This document shows, piece after piece, positions 1 through 7,742 of a stretch of 10,000 nt of DNA. Numbering within the stretch: the first letter of the stretch is position 1; every line of letters begins with the position of its first letter. The notes under the pieces are model-generated. The model saw only the letters and a program-made list of their open reading frames with translations. It was not told the DNA's origin and did not search any database. The DNA is taken from assembly GCA_020216745.1 (NCBI GenBank), contig JAIWNQ010000262.1:1-10000 (forward strand), in the 5' to 3' direction. This stretch comes from Candidatus Hydrogenedens sp. Lineage in GTDB: Bacteria; Hydrogenedentota; Hydrogenedentia; Hydrogenedentales; Hydrogenedentaceae. Position numbers and translations under genes: made by a program.

Positions 1-1
1 G

Positions 2-163
2 GTGGAGTTACCCTTCGCGATATTAAAGCGTTGGATGGGATATGTGCGGTGTCGGTTTCGGGGGTTAGAGAAGAACGGGGCGTATCATTTTTTGTTGATG
101 GCGGAATATAATTAGAAGCGGATGTATGGGGAATTGAAGCGGGAGGTGGAGACGTATGCATAG
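2..163 (+). pseudogene. C-terminal remnant of an IS5-type DDE transposase
   Basis: Reading from base 2 gives VELPFAILKRWMGY, then FRGLEKN and AEYN, a stop (TAG at 113-115), and then KRMYGELKREVETYA ending at TAG 161-163. This matches the end of IS4/IS5-superfamily transposases. The glutamate at 5-7 is followed after six residues by lysine (26-28), the E-(6)-K half of the Y-(2)-R-(3)-E-(6)-K signature, so it would be the last acidic residue of the DDE triad. Families of this type usually continue 'AYNLKR', and one base change (TTG to TAG) would explain the stop where leucine is expected, so the gene looks broken. Alternatively the protein may simply end at 113-115. The stretch is about 48% GC against roughly one third in the flanking genes, which fits transfer. 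The rest of the element lies outside the window and the terminal repeat could not be identified. Confidence 0.72.
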
Positions 164-296
164 GGGATAAAAAGAGAGAAAAATCGATAGAAAATAATAA
201 ATAACATGAGGGGGAATAAAAAGAAATGGGTAGAAATAACCTTCTGAGTTCTCATTTATTTTGATTTGCAGATCTAATTTCTTCTATGAAAATGTG

Positions 297-302
297 TATA
301 AT
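297..302 (+). promoter_or_regulatory. Possible -10 box upstream of the mannosidase gene
   Basis: A perfect TATAAT lies 84 bases before the mannosidase ATG, at the start of the plus-strand cluster where a promoter is expected. No good -35 hexamer sits at 16-18 bases: the hexamer at 17 is CTAATT. TTGATT (261-266) and TTGCAG (266-271) are too far away. In DNA this AT-rich a TATAAT can occur by chance, so this is tentative. Confidence 0.3.
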
Positions 303-312
303 TTATATAAAA

Positions 313-357
313 ACCCCTCACTCCTCTTGTTCAGAGGTCTCAATAGGTGGTATTTTT
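313..357 (+). promoter_or_regulatory. Two-tier hairpin followed by a T run in the mannosidase leader
   Basis: The inner stem pairs CCTCT (323-327) with AGAGG (333-337) around a five-base loop. The outer stem pairs ACCCCT (313-318) with AGGTGGT (345-351), leaving one bulged T at 348. A run of five T follows at 353-357. It could be a weak terminator of whatever lay upstream, or a leader structure if transcription starts near 309 from the TATAAT at 297-302. The fold was worked out by hand and its stability is not computed. Confidence 0.33.
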
Positions 358-386
358 ATACTTCATAGACATAGAAAGGATAAATA

Positions 387-3300
387 ATGTTACCATTAGA
401 AGTAGAACATAAGTTGGAGCATAGGTTAGAGGCTATAAGTAAATGGCGTTTTGGTAAGATATGTGACGTGCCTTTAGAGATGTCTCCAACAATGGAGCAT
501 TTTAGACAGCCTCCAGACCATCTTAAATATGAATCAGCCCCGATTGGTTCAAAATGGGGGAAACACTGGGAAACGGTTTGGTTCCGCGGAAAAATAGAAA
601 TACCAAAACAATTCAAAGGGTATCGAATCTTTTACCGTCATGATAGTGTAGCCGAAAAATTACTATTTGTAAATGGTAAGCCGTATGCTGGTATGGATAT
701 AAAGCACAGAGAGGTGTTATTAAATAATTATGCTTATGGTGGCGAAGAGTATAGTATATATATTGAAGCATATTGTGGGCATCCTTTTCCTGGGGTTGAA
801 GGATACGACCTAAGAGTGAGAACATTACATTCTGTAGGCGAGGCTCCAGAAGAGGAGCCACCTTTGACATTAGAATCCAGTGAATTACTTTTTGAAAGAC
901 CGTTTATCACCCAGCTTTATTTTGACTGCTTAGTCCTGTTTCATATAGCAAAAATACTTGATAATAATTCATTACGACGTGCCAGAATCTTAAAAGAACT
1001 AAACAAAGCACTTGACCTTATTCCAATGCATTGGGATTCAGAAGAAGAATTAGAACATTCTGCAAAATCAGCTCAAAAAATAGTTGCATCATTAATGAAG
1101 TGCCAAAATGGTTCTACAACGCCTTTTGTCGGGGTTGTTGGGCATGCTCATATCGATATTGGTTGGCTTTGGCCTGTTCGCGAGACCATACGAAAATCAG
1201 CCAGAACTTTTTCAAGTATGCTGTTGTTATTAGATACATACCCCGAATTCCGATTTATTCAATCTCAGCCTGTATTGTATAAAATGATAGAAGAGCATTA
1301 TCCAGAGTTGCTTACAAAGATAAGTAAAAAAGTCAAAGAAGGTCGTTGGGAACCTAATGGGGGTATGTGGGTCGAGGCAGATTGTAATATCTCTGGAGGT
1401 GAATCTCTTGTTCGCCAGTTTATTGAAGGGATTAAGGCAGTAAAAAAATATTTTGGTTATACCCCTGATACGCTCTGGTTGCCTGATGTGTTTGGTTATT
1501 CTGCCGCATTACCACAAATTTTAGAAAAATGTAATATCAAGCACTTTGTTACCAGTAAGATTAATTGGAATGACACAAATCGTTTCCCATACGATACATT
1601 CTGGTGGCAAGGAATTGACGGGACACGAATCTTTACTCATTTTCTAACAACTCGCACCAATGGGTATAACGCTTTTCCTACGCCGACTGTTATAAAAGAA
1701 ACATGGGATTATGTCCAGCAGAAAGACATACAAGATTCTGTTTTATGTTCTATAGGTTATGGAGATGGCGGTGGTGGTACAACCCCTGAAATGATTGAAA
1801 TTGCTATGCGACTTAAAGATGTCGAAGGCTGTCCAAAAGTTAGTTTTGTGAATGTGTCAGAGTTTTTATCAAATCTTAAAGAAAAGATAAAAGATGAACT
1901 TCCCTGTTGGGTAGGTGAATTATATCTTGAATTACATCGAGGAACCTATACAACTCAGGCAAAAACAAAAAAATTTATGAGGAAACTGGAACTTCTTCTT
2001 CGTGAGGTAGAGATTTGGAGTTCACTTGCATTTATATATGGAAGTAAATATCCGTCTCAAATATTAGAACAATTATGGCGAAAACTCTTGACAAATCAGT
2101 TTCACGACATTCTACCAGGAAGTTCTATTCATGAAGTATATGAGACTGCTGAAAAGGAATTTGCCGAAATTGAAAAAGAGCTGAATACAATTAAAGATGA
2201 GACGTTTCGATTTTTAGGGAAGAATGTATATTCGGATCCTGAAAAACAAGGATATATTGTTGCAAACTCATTAGCATGGACAAGAAATGATTTGATATTT
2301 ATTCCAGAACATGAATTTAACGAGGCTGTAGATGTTAAAGGAAATCATTTAGAAACTCAACAGGTAAAAGATGGTTTGTATGTCTCTATGCTTTTACCTC
2401 CGATGAGTATTGTGCCAATTGCTTTAAGAAAAACAGAGCGTATAAAGCCAAGTCCCTTTGTAAACTTAAATAGCACATTGGAAACGCCATTTTATCGAGT
2501 TAAATTTGATAAGGCAGGAAGAATCATAAGTTTATGGGATAAAGAATGTCAACGTGAGGTTGTAAAACCAGGATTTTATTTGAATTATTTATTTACTGCT
2601 GAGGATATTCCCGTATGCTGGGATGCATGGGATATTAATGCAGATTATCGAGACAAAATTTGTAGTGAGGAGCGATTAATATCATCTGAAATTATTGAAG
2701 ATGGCTCTCTTGTTCATTCTATTCGCCGACAATATAAAATTGGGCGAAACTCAAGACTAATTCAGGACGTTATTTTTTATGCTAAGAGCCGAAGAATTGA
2801 CTTTAAAACTGAGGTAGATTGGCACGAACGGCATACCATATTAAAGGCAGGTTTTTATTTCAATATATTAGCAGAGGAATTTAAGAATGAAATCCAGTTT
2901 GGATATGTTCAACGTCCATTGCACCAGAATACATCATGGGACAGAGCAAAACTGGAAGTATGTGCACATAAATGGGTTGATATTTCTGAAACAAATTATG
3001 GTGTAGCCCTATTAAATGATTGTAAATATGGACATGATGCCTACGAAGGTCGCATCTCAATAACCTTATTACGTTCCCCTATGGCTCCAGATATGGAAGC
3101 AGACCAAGGGTTACATACCTTCACATATTCAATTTTGCCTCATATGGGAGCATTTAACGTGAAAACAGTTGTAAATTCAGCTTACGAACTAAACATTCCA
3201 CCTATGATTTATAAACATTCGTATCAGGAAACAGAGGCAAATGAGTCTCTTAATTTGTGTCTAATTGATAATCCAAATATTATCTTAGAAACTGTAAAAA

Positions 3301-3518
3301 AGGCAGAACAAGATGATGCCCTAATACTAAGATTATACGAAGCAGGCAAGTCTCGGGGGGCTACAAGTATTGTATTTCCGTTCCGAATTCGAAAAGCATA
3401 TATATGTAATTTATTGGAAGAAAATACAAGTTCATTGGAGATAAGTAATGGAAATACTGTTTTGTTAGACTTCTTGCCATTTGAAATTAAAACAATAAAA
3501 GTATATTATCGTAGTTAA
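387..3518 (+). CDS. Glycoside hydrolase family 38 alpha-mannosidase
   Basis: A 1043-residue retaining, zinc-dependent alpha-mannosidase that removes alpha-linked mannose from oligosaccharides. The length is normal for bacterial GH38 enzymes. Roughly, residues 40-150 are an N-terminal beta domain, 248-500 the catalytic domain, 520-600 the helical middle domain and 690-1040 the C-terminal beta domains. The HAHIDIGW motif supplies zinc ligands H255 and D257, WLPDVFGY carries the nucleophile D367, and QFHDILPGSS carries the last zinc ligand H573, all by comparison with known GH38 enzymes. There is no signal peptide or membrane segment, so it probably acts in the cytoplasm on imported mannosides. 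The ATG at 387 has AAAGGA six bases upstream. It is the first gene of the plus-strand cluster, 16 nt from the next. The exact linkage preference cannot be read from the sequence. No frameshift or missing catalytic residue was seen. Confidence 0.95.
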   Translation: MLPLEVEHKLEHRLEAISKWRFGKICDVPLEMSPTMEHFRQPPDHLKYESAPIGSKWGKHWETVWFRGKIEIPKQFKGYRIFYRHDSVAEKLLFVNGKPYAGMDIKHREVLLNNYAYGGEEYSIYIEAYCGHPFPGVEGYDLRVRTLHSVGEAPEEEPPLTLESSELLFERPFITQLYFDCLVLFHIAKILDNNSLRRARILKELNKALDLIPMHWDSEEELEHSAKSAQKIVASLMKCQNGSTTPFVGVVGHAHIDIGWLWPVRETIRKSARTFSSMLLLLDTYPEFRFIQSQPVLYKMIEEHYPELLTKISKKVKEGRWEPNGGMWVEADCNISGGESLVRQFIEGIKAVKKYFGYTPDTLWLPDVFGYSAALPQILEKCNIKHFVTSKINWNDTNRFPYDTFWWQGIDGTRIFTHFLTTRTNGYNAFPTPTVIKETWDYVQQKDIQDSVLCSIGYGDGGGGTTPEMIEIAMRLKDVEGCPKVSFVNVSEFLSNLKEKIKDELPCWVGELYLELHRGTYTTQAKTKKFMRKLELLLREVEIWSSLAFIYGSKYPSQILEQLWRKLLTNQFHDILPGSSIHEVYETAEKEFAEIEKELNTIKDETFRFLGKNVYSDPEKQGYIVANSLAWTRNDLIFIPEHEFNEAVDVKGNHLETQQVKDGLYVSMLLPPMSIVPIALRKTERIKPSPFVNLNSTLETPFYRVKFDKAGRIISLWDKECQREVVKPGFYLNYLFTAEDIPVCWDAWDINADYRDKICSEERLISSEIIEDGSLVHSIRRQYKIGRNSRLIQDVIFYAKSRRIDFKTEVDWHERHTILKAGFYFNILAEEFKNEIQFGYVQRPLHQNTSWDRAKLEVCAHKWVDISETNYGVALLNDCKYGHDAYEGRISITLLRSPMAPDMEADQGLHTFTYSILPHMGAFNVKTVVNSAYELNIPPMIYKHSYQETEANESLNLCLIDNPNIILETVKKAEQDDALILRLYEAGKSRGATSIVFPFRIRKAYICNLLEENTSSLEISNGNTVLLDFLPFEIKTIKVYYRS

Positions 3519-3534
3519 AGATAGAGAATGTTTT

Positions 3535-3987
3535 ATGGAAAACAAAACAAGTAATTTTGACAAAAAAGTAATTAATTTTTCTCAAGAATGTTTGCGTTGG
3601 GTTATTCGATTTTTAACACTGATTATGGTTTTTGTCATTGCTTATTCAGCAATTGATATCGTCAGTGTGGTTATGTCAAAAATATGGAATGTCCCAAAAT
3701 TTTTGCTAACGGTCGATGATTTAGTAGATATTTTCGGTGCATTTTTAGGTGTTTTAATTGCCATTGAGATATATGAAAATATAGTTCTTTATCTTCGAGA
3801 AGACGCAATACATGTCAAAACAGTTGTCGCAACAGCACTTATTGCAGTAAGCAGAAAAGTTATTATTATGGATTTTAATAAGGTTGAACCTTTTAATGTA
3901 TTAGCACTGGGTGTATTGGTTATTGCAGTTGCGGTTGCATATTGGTTTGTGAAAATAGACCAAGTAGTATTCAAAAAAGAGAAATAG
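3535..3987 (+). CDS. PsiE-family small membrane protein
   Basis: A 150-residue integral membrane protein with four predicted segments at about 21-48, 60-85, 95-112 and 120-140. The stretch around residues 95-113 (HVKTVVATALIAVSRKVIIM) matches the conserved core of the phosphate-starvation-inducible PsiE family. The molecular function of that family is not established, and nothing here shows control by phosphate. The ATG at 3535 has only a modest ribosome binding site (GAGA at 3524-3527, seven bases upstream). It begins 16 nt after the mannosidase stop, and the ABC ATPase start follows its own stop by 11 nt, so it is probably cotranscribed with both. The family call is good; the role in this cluster is unknown. 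Confidence 0.8.
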   Translation: MENKTSNFDKKVINFSQECLRWVIRFLTLIMVFVIAYSAIDIVSVVMSKIWNVPKFLLTVDDLVDIFGAFLGVLIAIEIYENIVLYLREDAIHVKTVVATALIAVSRKVIIMDFNKVEPFNVLALGVLVIAVAVAYWFVKIDQVVFKKEK

Positions 3988-3998
3988 ATGTTACCTGT

Positions 3999-4976
3999 AT
4001 GGAAACAACGGTAATATTAAAAACGGTCAACTTAACTAAAAAATATTCGGGGCTAACCCCCGATAGAATACATGCGGTGAAAGACCTCACATTAGAAATA
4101 AAAAAGGGAGAAGTCTTTGGGTTTTTAGGTCGTAATGGAGCAGGGAAAACCACAACAATAAAAATGATATGTGGCTTGTTATTACCTACTTCTGGAGAGG
4201 TTTATATAAATAATGTTGAGGCAACAAACCCAGAGGCAAGACGCACCTTAGGTTATTTGCCTGAACAACCTTATTTTTATGAGTATTTGACACCACGGGA
4301 AACAATCGATTTTTATGGCAGATTAAAAGGGATGACATCTAAAGAAAGACATGAGGAATGGTTACGACTTGAAGAACTTCTGCAGTTAAAAACAATTTCT
4401 GATATACGATTAAAGAATTTTTCAAAAGGAATGAGACAAAAGATTGGATTTGCTATTGCTTTAGTTGGAAACCCTGATTTGTTAATATTAGATGAACCTA
4501 TGAGCGGACTGGACCCTGTTGGTAGAAAGCATATCCGTGAACTTATACAACAACAAAGGGAGTTTGGTAAAACTATCTTTTTTAGCTCTCATGTATTGAG
4601 TGATGTAGAACAATTATGTGATAGGGTAGGTGTTTTATCCCGAGGAAAACTTGTTGCATCAGGTAATATTAGAGATGTATTACAACAAGAAATTAGGAAG
4701 GTCGAAGTTGTCTTTAAAAGTGCACCTACACACGTGATAAGTGAATTAGAATATCAAGGGATACTTCTTAGAAAGTGGGAAGATTATACACATTTTCAAT
4801 TTGAGAATTTACAAATAGCAAATGACGCTGTTTTTAAGTGTATATCTGCTGGAGGACATTTAGTAGAGTTATCGCCACAGAAGGAAACACTGGAAGATTT
4901 CTTTATTCGTATGCAAATAAAAGAAGAACAACAAGAGAAGAGAAAAGAAATATATTATTCACGGGTCGAGGAATAA
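3999..4976 (+). CDS. ABC transporter ATP-binding protein (ABC-2 type)
   Basis: A 325-residue nucleotide-binding subunit that would power the permease encoded next to it. Visible motifs are Walker A GRNGAGKT (44-51), Q-loop at about Q90 (YLPEQ), signature FSKGM (141-145, where LSGGQ is the textbook form and SKGM is usual in this subfamily), Walker B LLILDE (161-166) and H-loop H198. After about residue 225 comes an extra domain ending in LEDFFIRM, as in YxlF/NatA-type exporter ATPases, then a charged tail. An ATG at 3942 would add 19 residues and overlap the PsiE gene by 46 nt. The added stretch does not look like an ABC N-terminus, whereas METTVILKTVNLTKKY does, so 3999 is preferred. Its own ribosome binding site is weak (AAGAGA near 3976-3981), so translation is probably coupled to the PsiE gene. 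The substrate is unknown. Confidence 0.93.
   Translation: METTVILKTVNLTKKYSGLTPDRIHAVKDLTLEIKKGEVFGFLGRNGAGKTTTIKMICGLLLPTSGEVYINNVEATNPEARRTLGYLPEQPYFYEYLTPRETIDFYGRLKGMTSKERHEEWLRLEELLQLKTISDIRLKNFSKGMRQKIGFAIALVGNPDLLILDEPMSGLDPVGRKHIRELIQQQREFGKTIFFSSHVLSDVEQLCDRVGVLSRGKLVASGNIRDVLQQEIRKVEVVFKSAPTHVISELEYQGILLRKWEDYTHFQFENLQIANDAVFKCISAGGHLVELSPQKETLEDFFIRMQIKEEQQEKRKEIYYSRVEE
4968..4973 (+). promoter_or_regulatory. Ribosome binding site fixing a GTG start
   Basis: GAGGAA inside the last codons of the ATPase gene lies six bases before GTG 4980, good Shine-Dalgarno spacing. It supports the GTG as the permease start and suggests translational coupling across the 3-nt gap. Confidence 0.7.
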
Positions 4977-4979
4977 ACG

Positions 4980-5744
4980 GTGAGAAGGATATTAGCGGTT
5001 GCATTAAATACGTTCAGAGAGTCCGTTCGTGACAAAGTATTATATGTTTTACTATTCTTCGCTCTGGTAATTATTGTTGGCTCAAAGGCAATAGGCTGGA
5101 TTAGTATTGGACAAGATATTAAAATCATTAAAGACCTTTCACTGGCAGGTATATCTGTATTTGGTGCATTAATTGCTATTTTTGTTGGAACCAGTCTCGT
5201 TTATAAGGAGATTGACAAAAGGACAATTTATACCATCATTGCTCAACCCATTCACCGTTATGAGTTTGTCATTGGTAAATATATGGGATTATCAATTTTA
5301 ATTGCGAATGTAGTGATTATTATGAGTTTAATATCTGCTGGTTATGTCTGGATTTTGGGAGGGGATATAAATTATTGGTATTTTATAGCCTCATTTTTAG
5401 TTCTTATGAAGTTACTATTAGTCACATCACTTGCTGTTCTCTTTTCGACATTAAGTTCACCTATTTTAGGGGCTATTATGGTTTTTTGTTTTTATGTTTT
5501 TGGACATGCCACTGGTGTCCTTATTGATTTACCAAAAACGTTTGAAGGAAGCTGGACAAAACCACTATTAGAAGGGTTGTACTATATCCTTCCAAACTTT
5601 GCTAACTTTGATATTCGGTCTGAAGTTGTCAATGGTGTGCCAATTTCATTTGCTTATGTTTTATATGTGGTTGTTTATGGAATACTCTATACTTTATTTT
5701 TCATATATCTTGCAATTTTAATGTTCCAGAAAAAAGATGTTTAA
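4980..5744 (+). CDS. ABC-2 type transporter permease
   Basis: A 254-residue membrane protein with about six predicted segments (near 20-40, 55-75, 100-127, 134-156, 160-181 and 222-249). It has the family's typical N-terminus (ILAVALNTFRESVRDKVLY) and the cytosolic turn YKEIDKRTIYTIIAQPIHRYEF with a following GKY, seen in permeases of the NosY/ABC-2 kind. It forms the membrane channel energised by the ATPase encoded 3 nt upstream, and two copies normally pair with two ATPase subunits. It starts with GTG, supported by GAGGAA at 4968-4973. Its last codons overlap the next gene by 8 nt. Sequence alone does not reveal the substrate; lipids, polysaccharide parts, drugs or proteins are all possible. 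Confidence 0.9.
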   Translation: MRRILAVALNTFRESVRDKVLYVLLFFALVIIVGSKAIGWISIGQDIKIIKDLSLAGISVFGALIAIFVGTSLVYKEIDKRTIYTIIAQPIHRYEFVIGKYMGLSILIANVVIIMSLISAGYVWILGGDINYWYFIASFLVLMKLLLVTSLAVLFSTLSSPILGAIMVFCFYVFGHATGVLIDLPKTFEGSWTKPLLEGLYYILPNFANFDIRSEVVNGVPISFAYVLYVVVYGILYTLFFIYLAILMFQKKDV

Positions 5745-6780
5745 TTTTTCGCAAAAAAAAAGAAAAGGACTTCATTTCTTTTTTCTTATTGTAGTACTTA
5801 TTTTTGTTGTGTTATTACAGTATAAAATAAGTACTATTCAACGCACTTCATCTAAAGAGTTACTCTACCTCCCCAATGAAAAATTATTACGGTATTTTAC
5901 GGCGGGATTAGACACGATTGTAGCCGATTTGTTATGGATACATTGCCTACTTTATGTAGGTTCTGAAATCCACGGTGATTATAAATTTGAGTGGTTGGAA
6001 AAAATGTTAAATGCAGTTGTTCAGTTAGATCCATATTTTAGGGAGGTGTATCGTTTCGGCAGTATATTTTTATCGTCATTACGGGCGGACTCTGATGCTG
6101 CACTTAATTTACTACATCGTGGAATATATTACAGACCAGAAACATGGGATTTACCGTACGAAGCAGGTATGATTTATCTGTTAAATAGGGCAAATCAACC
6201 AAACTCAAAGAAACTCGCAGGTTATTATTTTGCAATGAGCGCCGCTACAGGTAAAGCTCCCCAATTTATCGTTGATTTAGCAGAAAAATTAAATTATGAG
6301 CATGATTTGATAGAAATAGAAAGAGATATGTGGTCTAAACTATTAAATAGTGAGGATAAATTGCTACGAGATTTAGCAGAACGAAAAATGATACAAGTGG
6401 AGATAAAACAAATATGTAGAGAACTAACAAAACGGTTGAAACAGTATGTCTCTCAGTATAATAAATTCCCTGAAGGGTTAGAGGAACTTGGTCTCGCAAA
6501 AGAGTCGATAATAGACCCATTAGGTGGAAAGTTTTTTATAACGAAATCAGGAAAGGTTGAAAATACAACTATTTTGGATGAACAATTAGAAAGGAACAGG
6601 CATCTAATTGAAAATGGGATAAAAACTTTTTATGAGCGTTTTGGAAGGTATCCATCTACATTGCAGGAATTAATTGAAAAACATGTTATGACCTTTATCC
6701 CTGAACAACCGTATGAAAACCGAGAATGGGATTACAATCCTAATATAGGTACCCTAAGCTGGCGACAAGTGAATAACTGA
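5737..6780 (+). CDS. Membrane-anchored protein with helical-repeat region and two pseudopilin-like C-terminal modules
   Basis: A 347-residue protein. A basic N-terminus (KKRKG, 7-11) precedes one membrane segment (about 12-29), predicting a cytosolic start and an external or periplasmic body. Residues about 50-72 hold RYFTAGLDTIVADLLWIHCL, a block I associate with uncharacterised TPR-like proteins beside ABC-2 genes. Residues 85-220 look like helical repeats (QLDPYFREVYRFGS, then LLHRGIYYRPETWDLPYEAG). The C-terminus has two similar units: about 223-270 (YNKFPEGLEEL then IIDPLGGKFFI) and about 288-336 (FGRYPSTLQEL then PEQPYENREWDY). Both resemble the Y-P-L-L and DP-G part of type II secretion major pseudopilins. 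The gene overlaps the permease by 8 nt and lacks a strong ribosome binding site, implying coupled translation and a partner role in the ABC complex. The function is not known. Confidence 0.82.
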   Translation: MFNFSQKKRKGLHFFFLIVVLIFVVLLQYKISTIQRTSSKELLYLPNEKLLRYFTAGLDTIVADLLWIHCLLYVGSEIHGDYKFEWLEKMLNAVVQLDPYFREVYRFGSIFLSSLRADSDAALNLLHRGIYYRPETWDLPYEAGMIYLLNRANQPNSKKLAGYYFAMSAATGKAPQFIVDLAEKLNYEHDLIEIERDMWSKLLNSEDKLLRDLAERKMIQVEIKQICRELTKRLKQYVSQYNKFPEGLEELGLAKESIIDPLGGKFFITKSGKVENTTILDEQLERNRHLIENGIKTFYERFGRYPSTLQELIEKHVMTFIPEQPYENREWDYNPNIGTLSWRQVNN

Positions 6781-6791
6781 ATAAATCTATG

Positions 6792-7715
6792 TTATTCCAA
6801 AATGCCTTCAGTAGATATAACACTATCTTTTAGGTTTGTATTTGAAGGGATAGAGACATTATTTAGGATAACGCATTTATCAAGGTTGCAATTATCCCCA
6901 ATTTCAACATTATCCCCCAACACAGAATAAACAATGGAACAATTTTTGCCTACTTTGCAGTTTTTACCCTGAATCATATTCTTACCCTGTCTTGTTAGTT
7001 CAAGATGGCAACAAGTTATTAAGTCTTTGATATAAGTCAGATTTACATCCCATTCTACAATAGGTAATGCTTTTACAGAATACCCTAAGTCAATCAAGAT
7101 TTGAATTGAATCAGTAAGTTCATACTCGTCTCTTAAGGCAGTTCGAGGTGTTCTATGAATTCCTTCAAATATTCGCTCATCAAATAGATAAATTCCACAG
7201 CCTTTAATTTTTGTTTGGGGATATTTAGGTTTTTCAATAACCCGTGTTACATAACCTTCAGAATTGATTTGCACACTGAAATTTTTTCGAATGACTTCAA
7301 AATTTTGTTCTTCCTTGGTTGCTAAGATGCAAGCACAGGCTTCTTTTTTCATAATTTCACACATTTGGCTTAATTGAGGAGCGTGGAAGAAAATATCACC
7401 TAATATCAGTAAAAAAGGACTTGAAATATAAGGTTCCAACTGTCCTACTGCATGTGCCAATCCTAATCTCTTTTCCTGCTCCACATACCGAATATTTACT
7501 CCCCATTCACTACCATCGCCAATTGTTTGAATAATACGGTAACCTAAATGCCCAATAAGAATAATAATATCTGTAATTCCTATTTGTTTAAGCGCTTCAA
7601 TTTGGTAAGCAATCAAAGGTTTATTTGCAATAGGTACAATTGGTTTTGGATTTTGTTGCCCGAAAGGACCTAACCTTGCTCCATGTCCTGCAGCTAATAT
7701 AACTCCTTGATACAT
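6792..7715 (-). CDS. Sugar-1-phosphate nucleotidyltransferase with hexapeptide-repeat tail
   Basis: A 307-residue cytoplasmic enzyme of the NTP_transferase family, which joins a sugar 1-phosphate to a nucleoside triphosphate to give an NDP-sugar and pyrophosphate. The N-terminal fold shows LAAGHGARLGP (7-17) and NPKP with K24 for nucleotide binding, LGD with metal-binding D107, EKP (161-163), DEYELTD (196-202) and WDVN (222-225). The last 55 residues (about 250-303) read as hexapeptide turns (GKNCKVGKNCSI, GDNVEIGDNCNL), a short left-handed beta helix. This layout fits glucose-1-phosphate thymidylyl/uridylyl- or mannose-1-phosphate guanylyl-transferases; the base and sugar cannot be decided. 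The tail looks too short to be a complete GlmU acetyltransferase domain. The ATG has AGGA (7723-7726 on the other strand) about seven bases upstream. It is second in a minus-strand pair, 27 nt behind the ATPase gene, and probably feeds glycan synthesis. Confidence 0.9.
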   Translation of the reverse strand: MYQGVILAAGHGARLGPFGQQNPKPIVPIANKPLIAYQIEALKQIGITDIIILIGHLGYRIIQTIGDGSEWGVNIRYVEQEKRLGLAHAVGQLEPYISSPFLLILGDIFFHAPQLSQMCEIMKKEACACILATKEEQNFEVIRKNFSVQINSEGYVTRVIEKPKYPQTKIKGCGIYLFDERIFEGIHRTPRTALRDEYELTDSIQILIDLGYSVKALPIVEWDVNLTYIKDLITCCHLELTRQGKNMIQGKNCKVGKNCSIVYSVLGDNVEIGDNCNLDKCVILNNVSIPSNTNLKDSVISTEGILE

Positions 7716-7742
7716 GAAAATGTCCTCTTTTTGTTTGAAAAA

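Larger units (their letters stand above)
164..386. other. AT-rich intergenic spacer between transposase remnant and mannosidase gene
   Basis: No credible gene was found on either strand. The first part (164-240) is purine-rich and may include the outer end of the insertion sequence, but without the other end the terminal inverted repeat cannot be picked out. The second part carries a -10-like TATAAT, a hairpin and the ribosome binding site of the next gene (AAAGGA at 375-380, six bases before the ATG). Confidence 0.6.

Noticed and set aside
1..111. Open frame in the first frame at the left edge (starts GGVTLRDIKALDG)
   Set aside because: It overlaps the transposase frame starting at base 2, which carries the E-(6)-K signature and the family's C-terminal pattern. 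The first-frame peptide resembles nothing I recognise.
356..870. Minus-strand open frames of about 85 codons opposite the mannosidase start
   Set aside because: They lie fully opposite a well-supported GH38 gene and show no domain or ribosome binding site.
1031..1282. Plus-strand open frame within the mannosidase catalytic region
   Set aside because: It is an alternate frame of the conserved zinc-binding region, which is clearly coded in the GH38 frame.
3942..3998. Upstream ATG for the ABC ATPase
   Set aside because: It would overlap the PsiE gene by 46 nt and add 19 residues that do not resemble an ABC N-terminus; ATG 3999 gives the normal start of the fold.
6813..6831. Small hairpin plus T run between the convergent genes (AGATA / TATCT, then TTTT)
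   Set aside because: A five-pair, A/T-dominated stem is too weak to call a terminator and it lies inside the nucleotidyltransferase 3' end.
6792..7715. Reading the nucleotidyltransferase as bifunctional GlmU
   Set aside because: The hexapeptide tail is only about 55 residues, too short for the full acetyltransferase domain, and acetyltransferase catalytic residues were not recognised.
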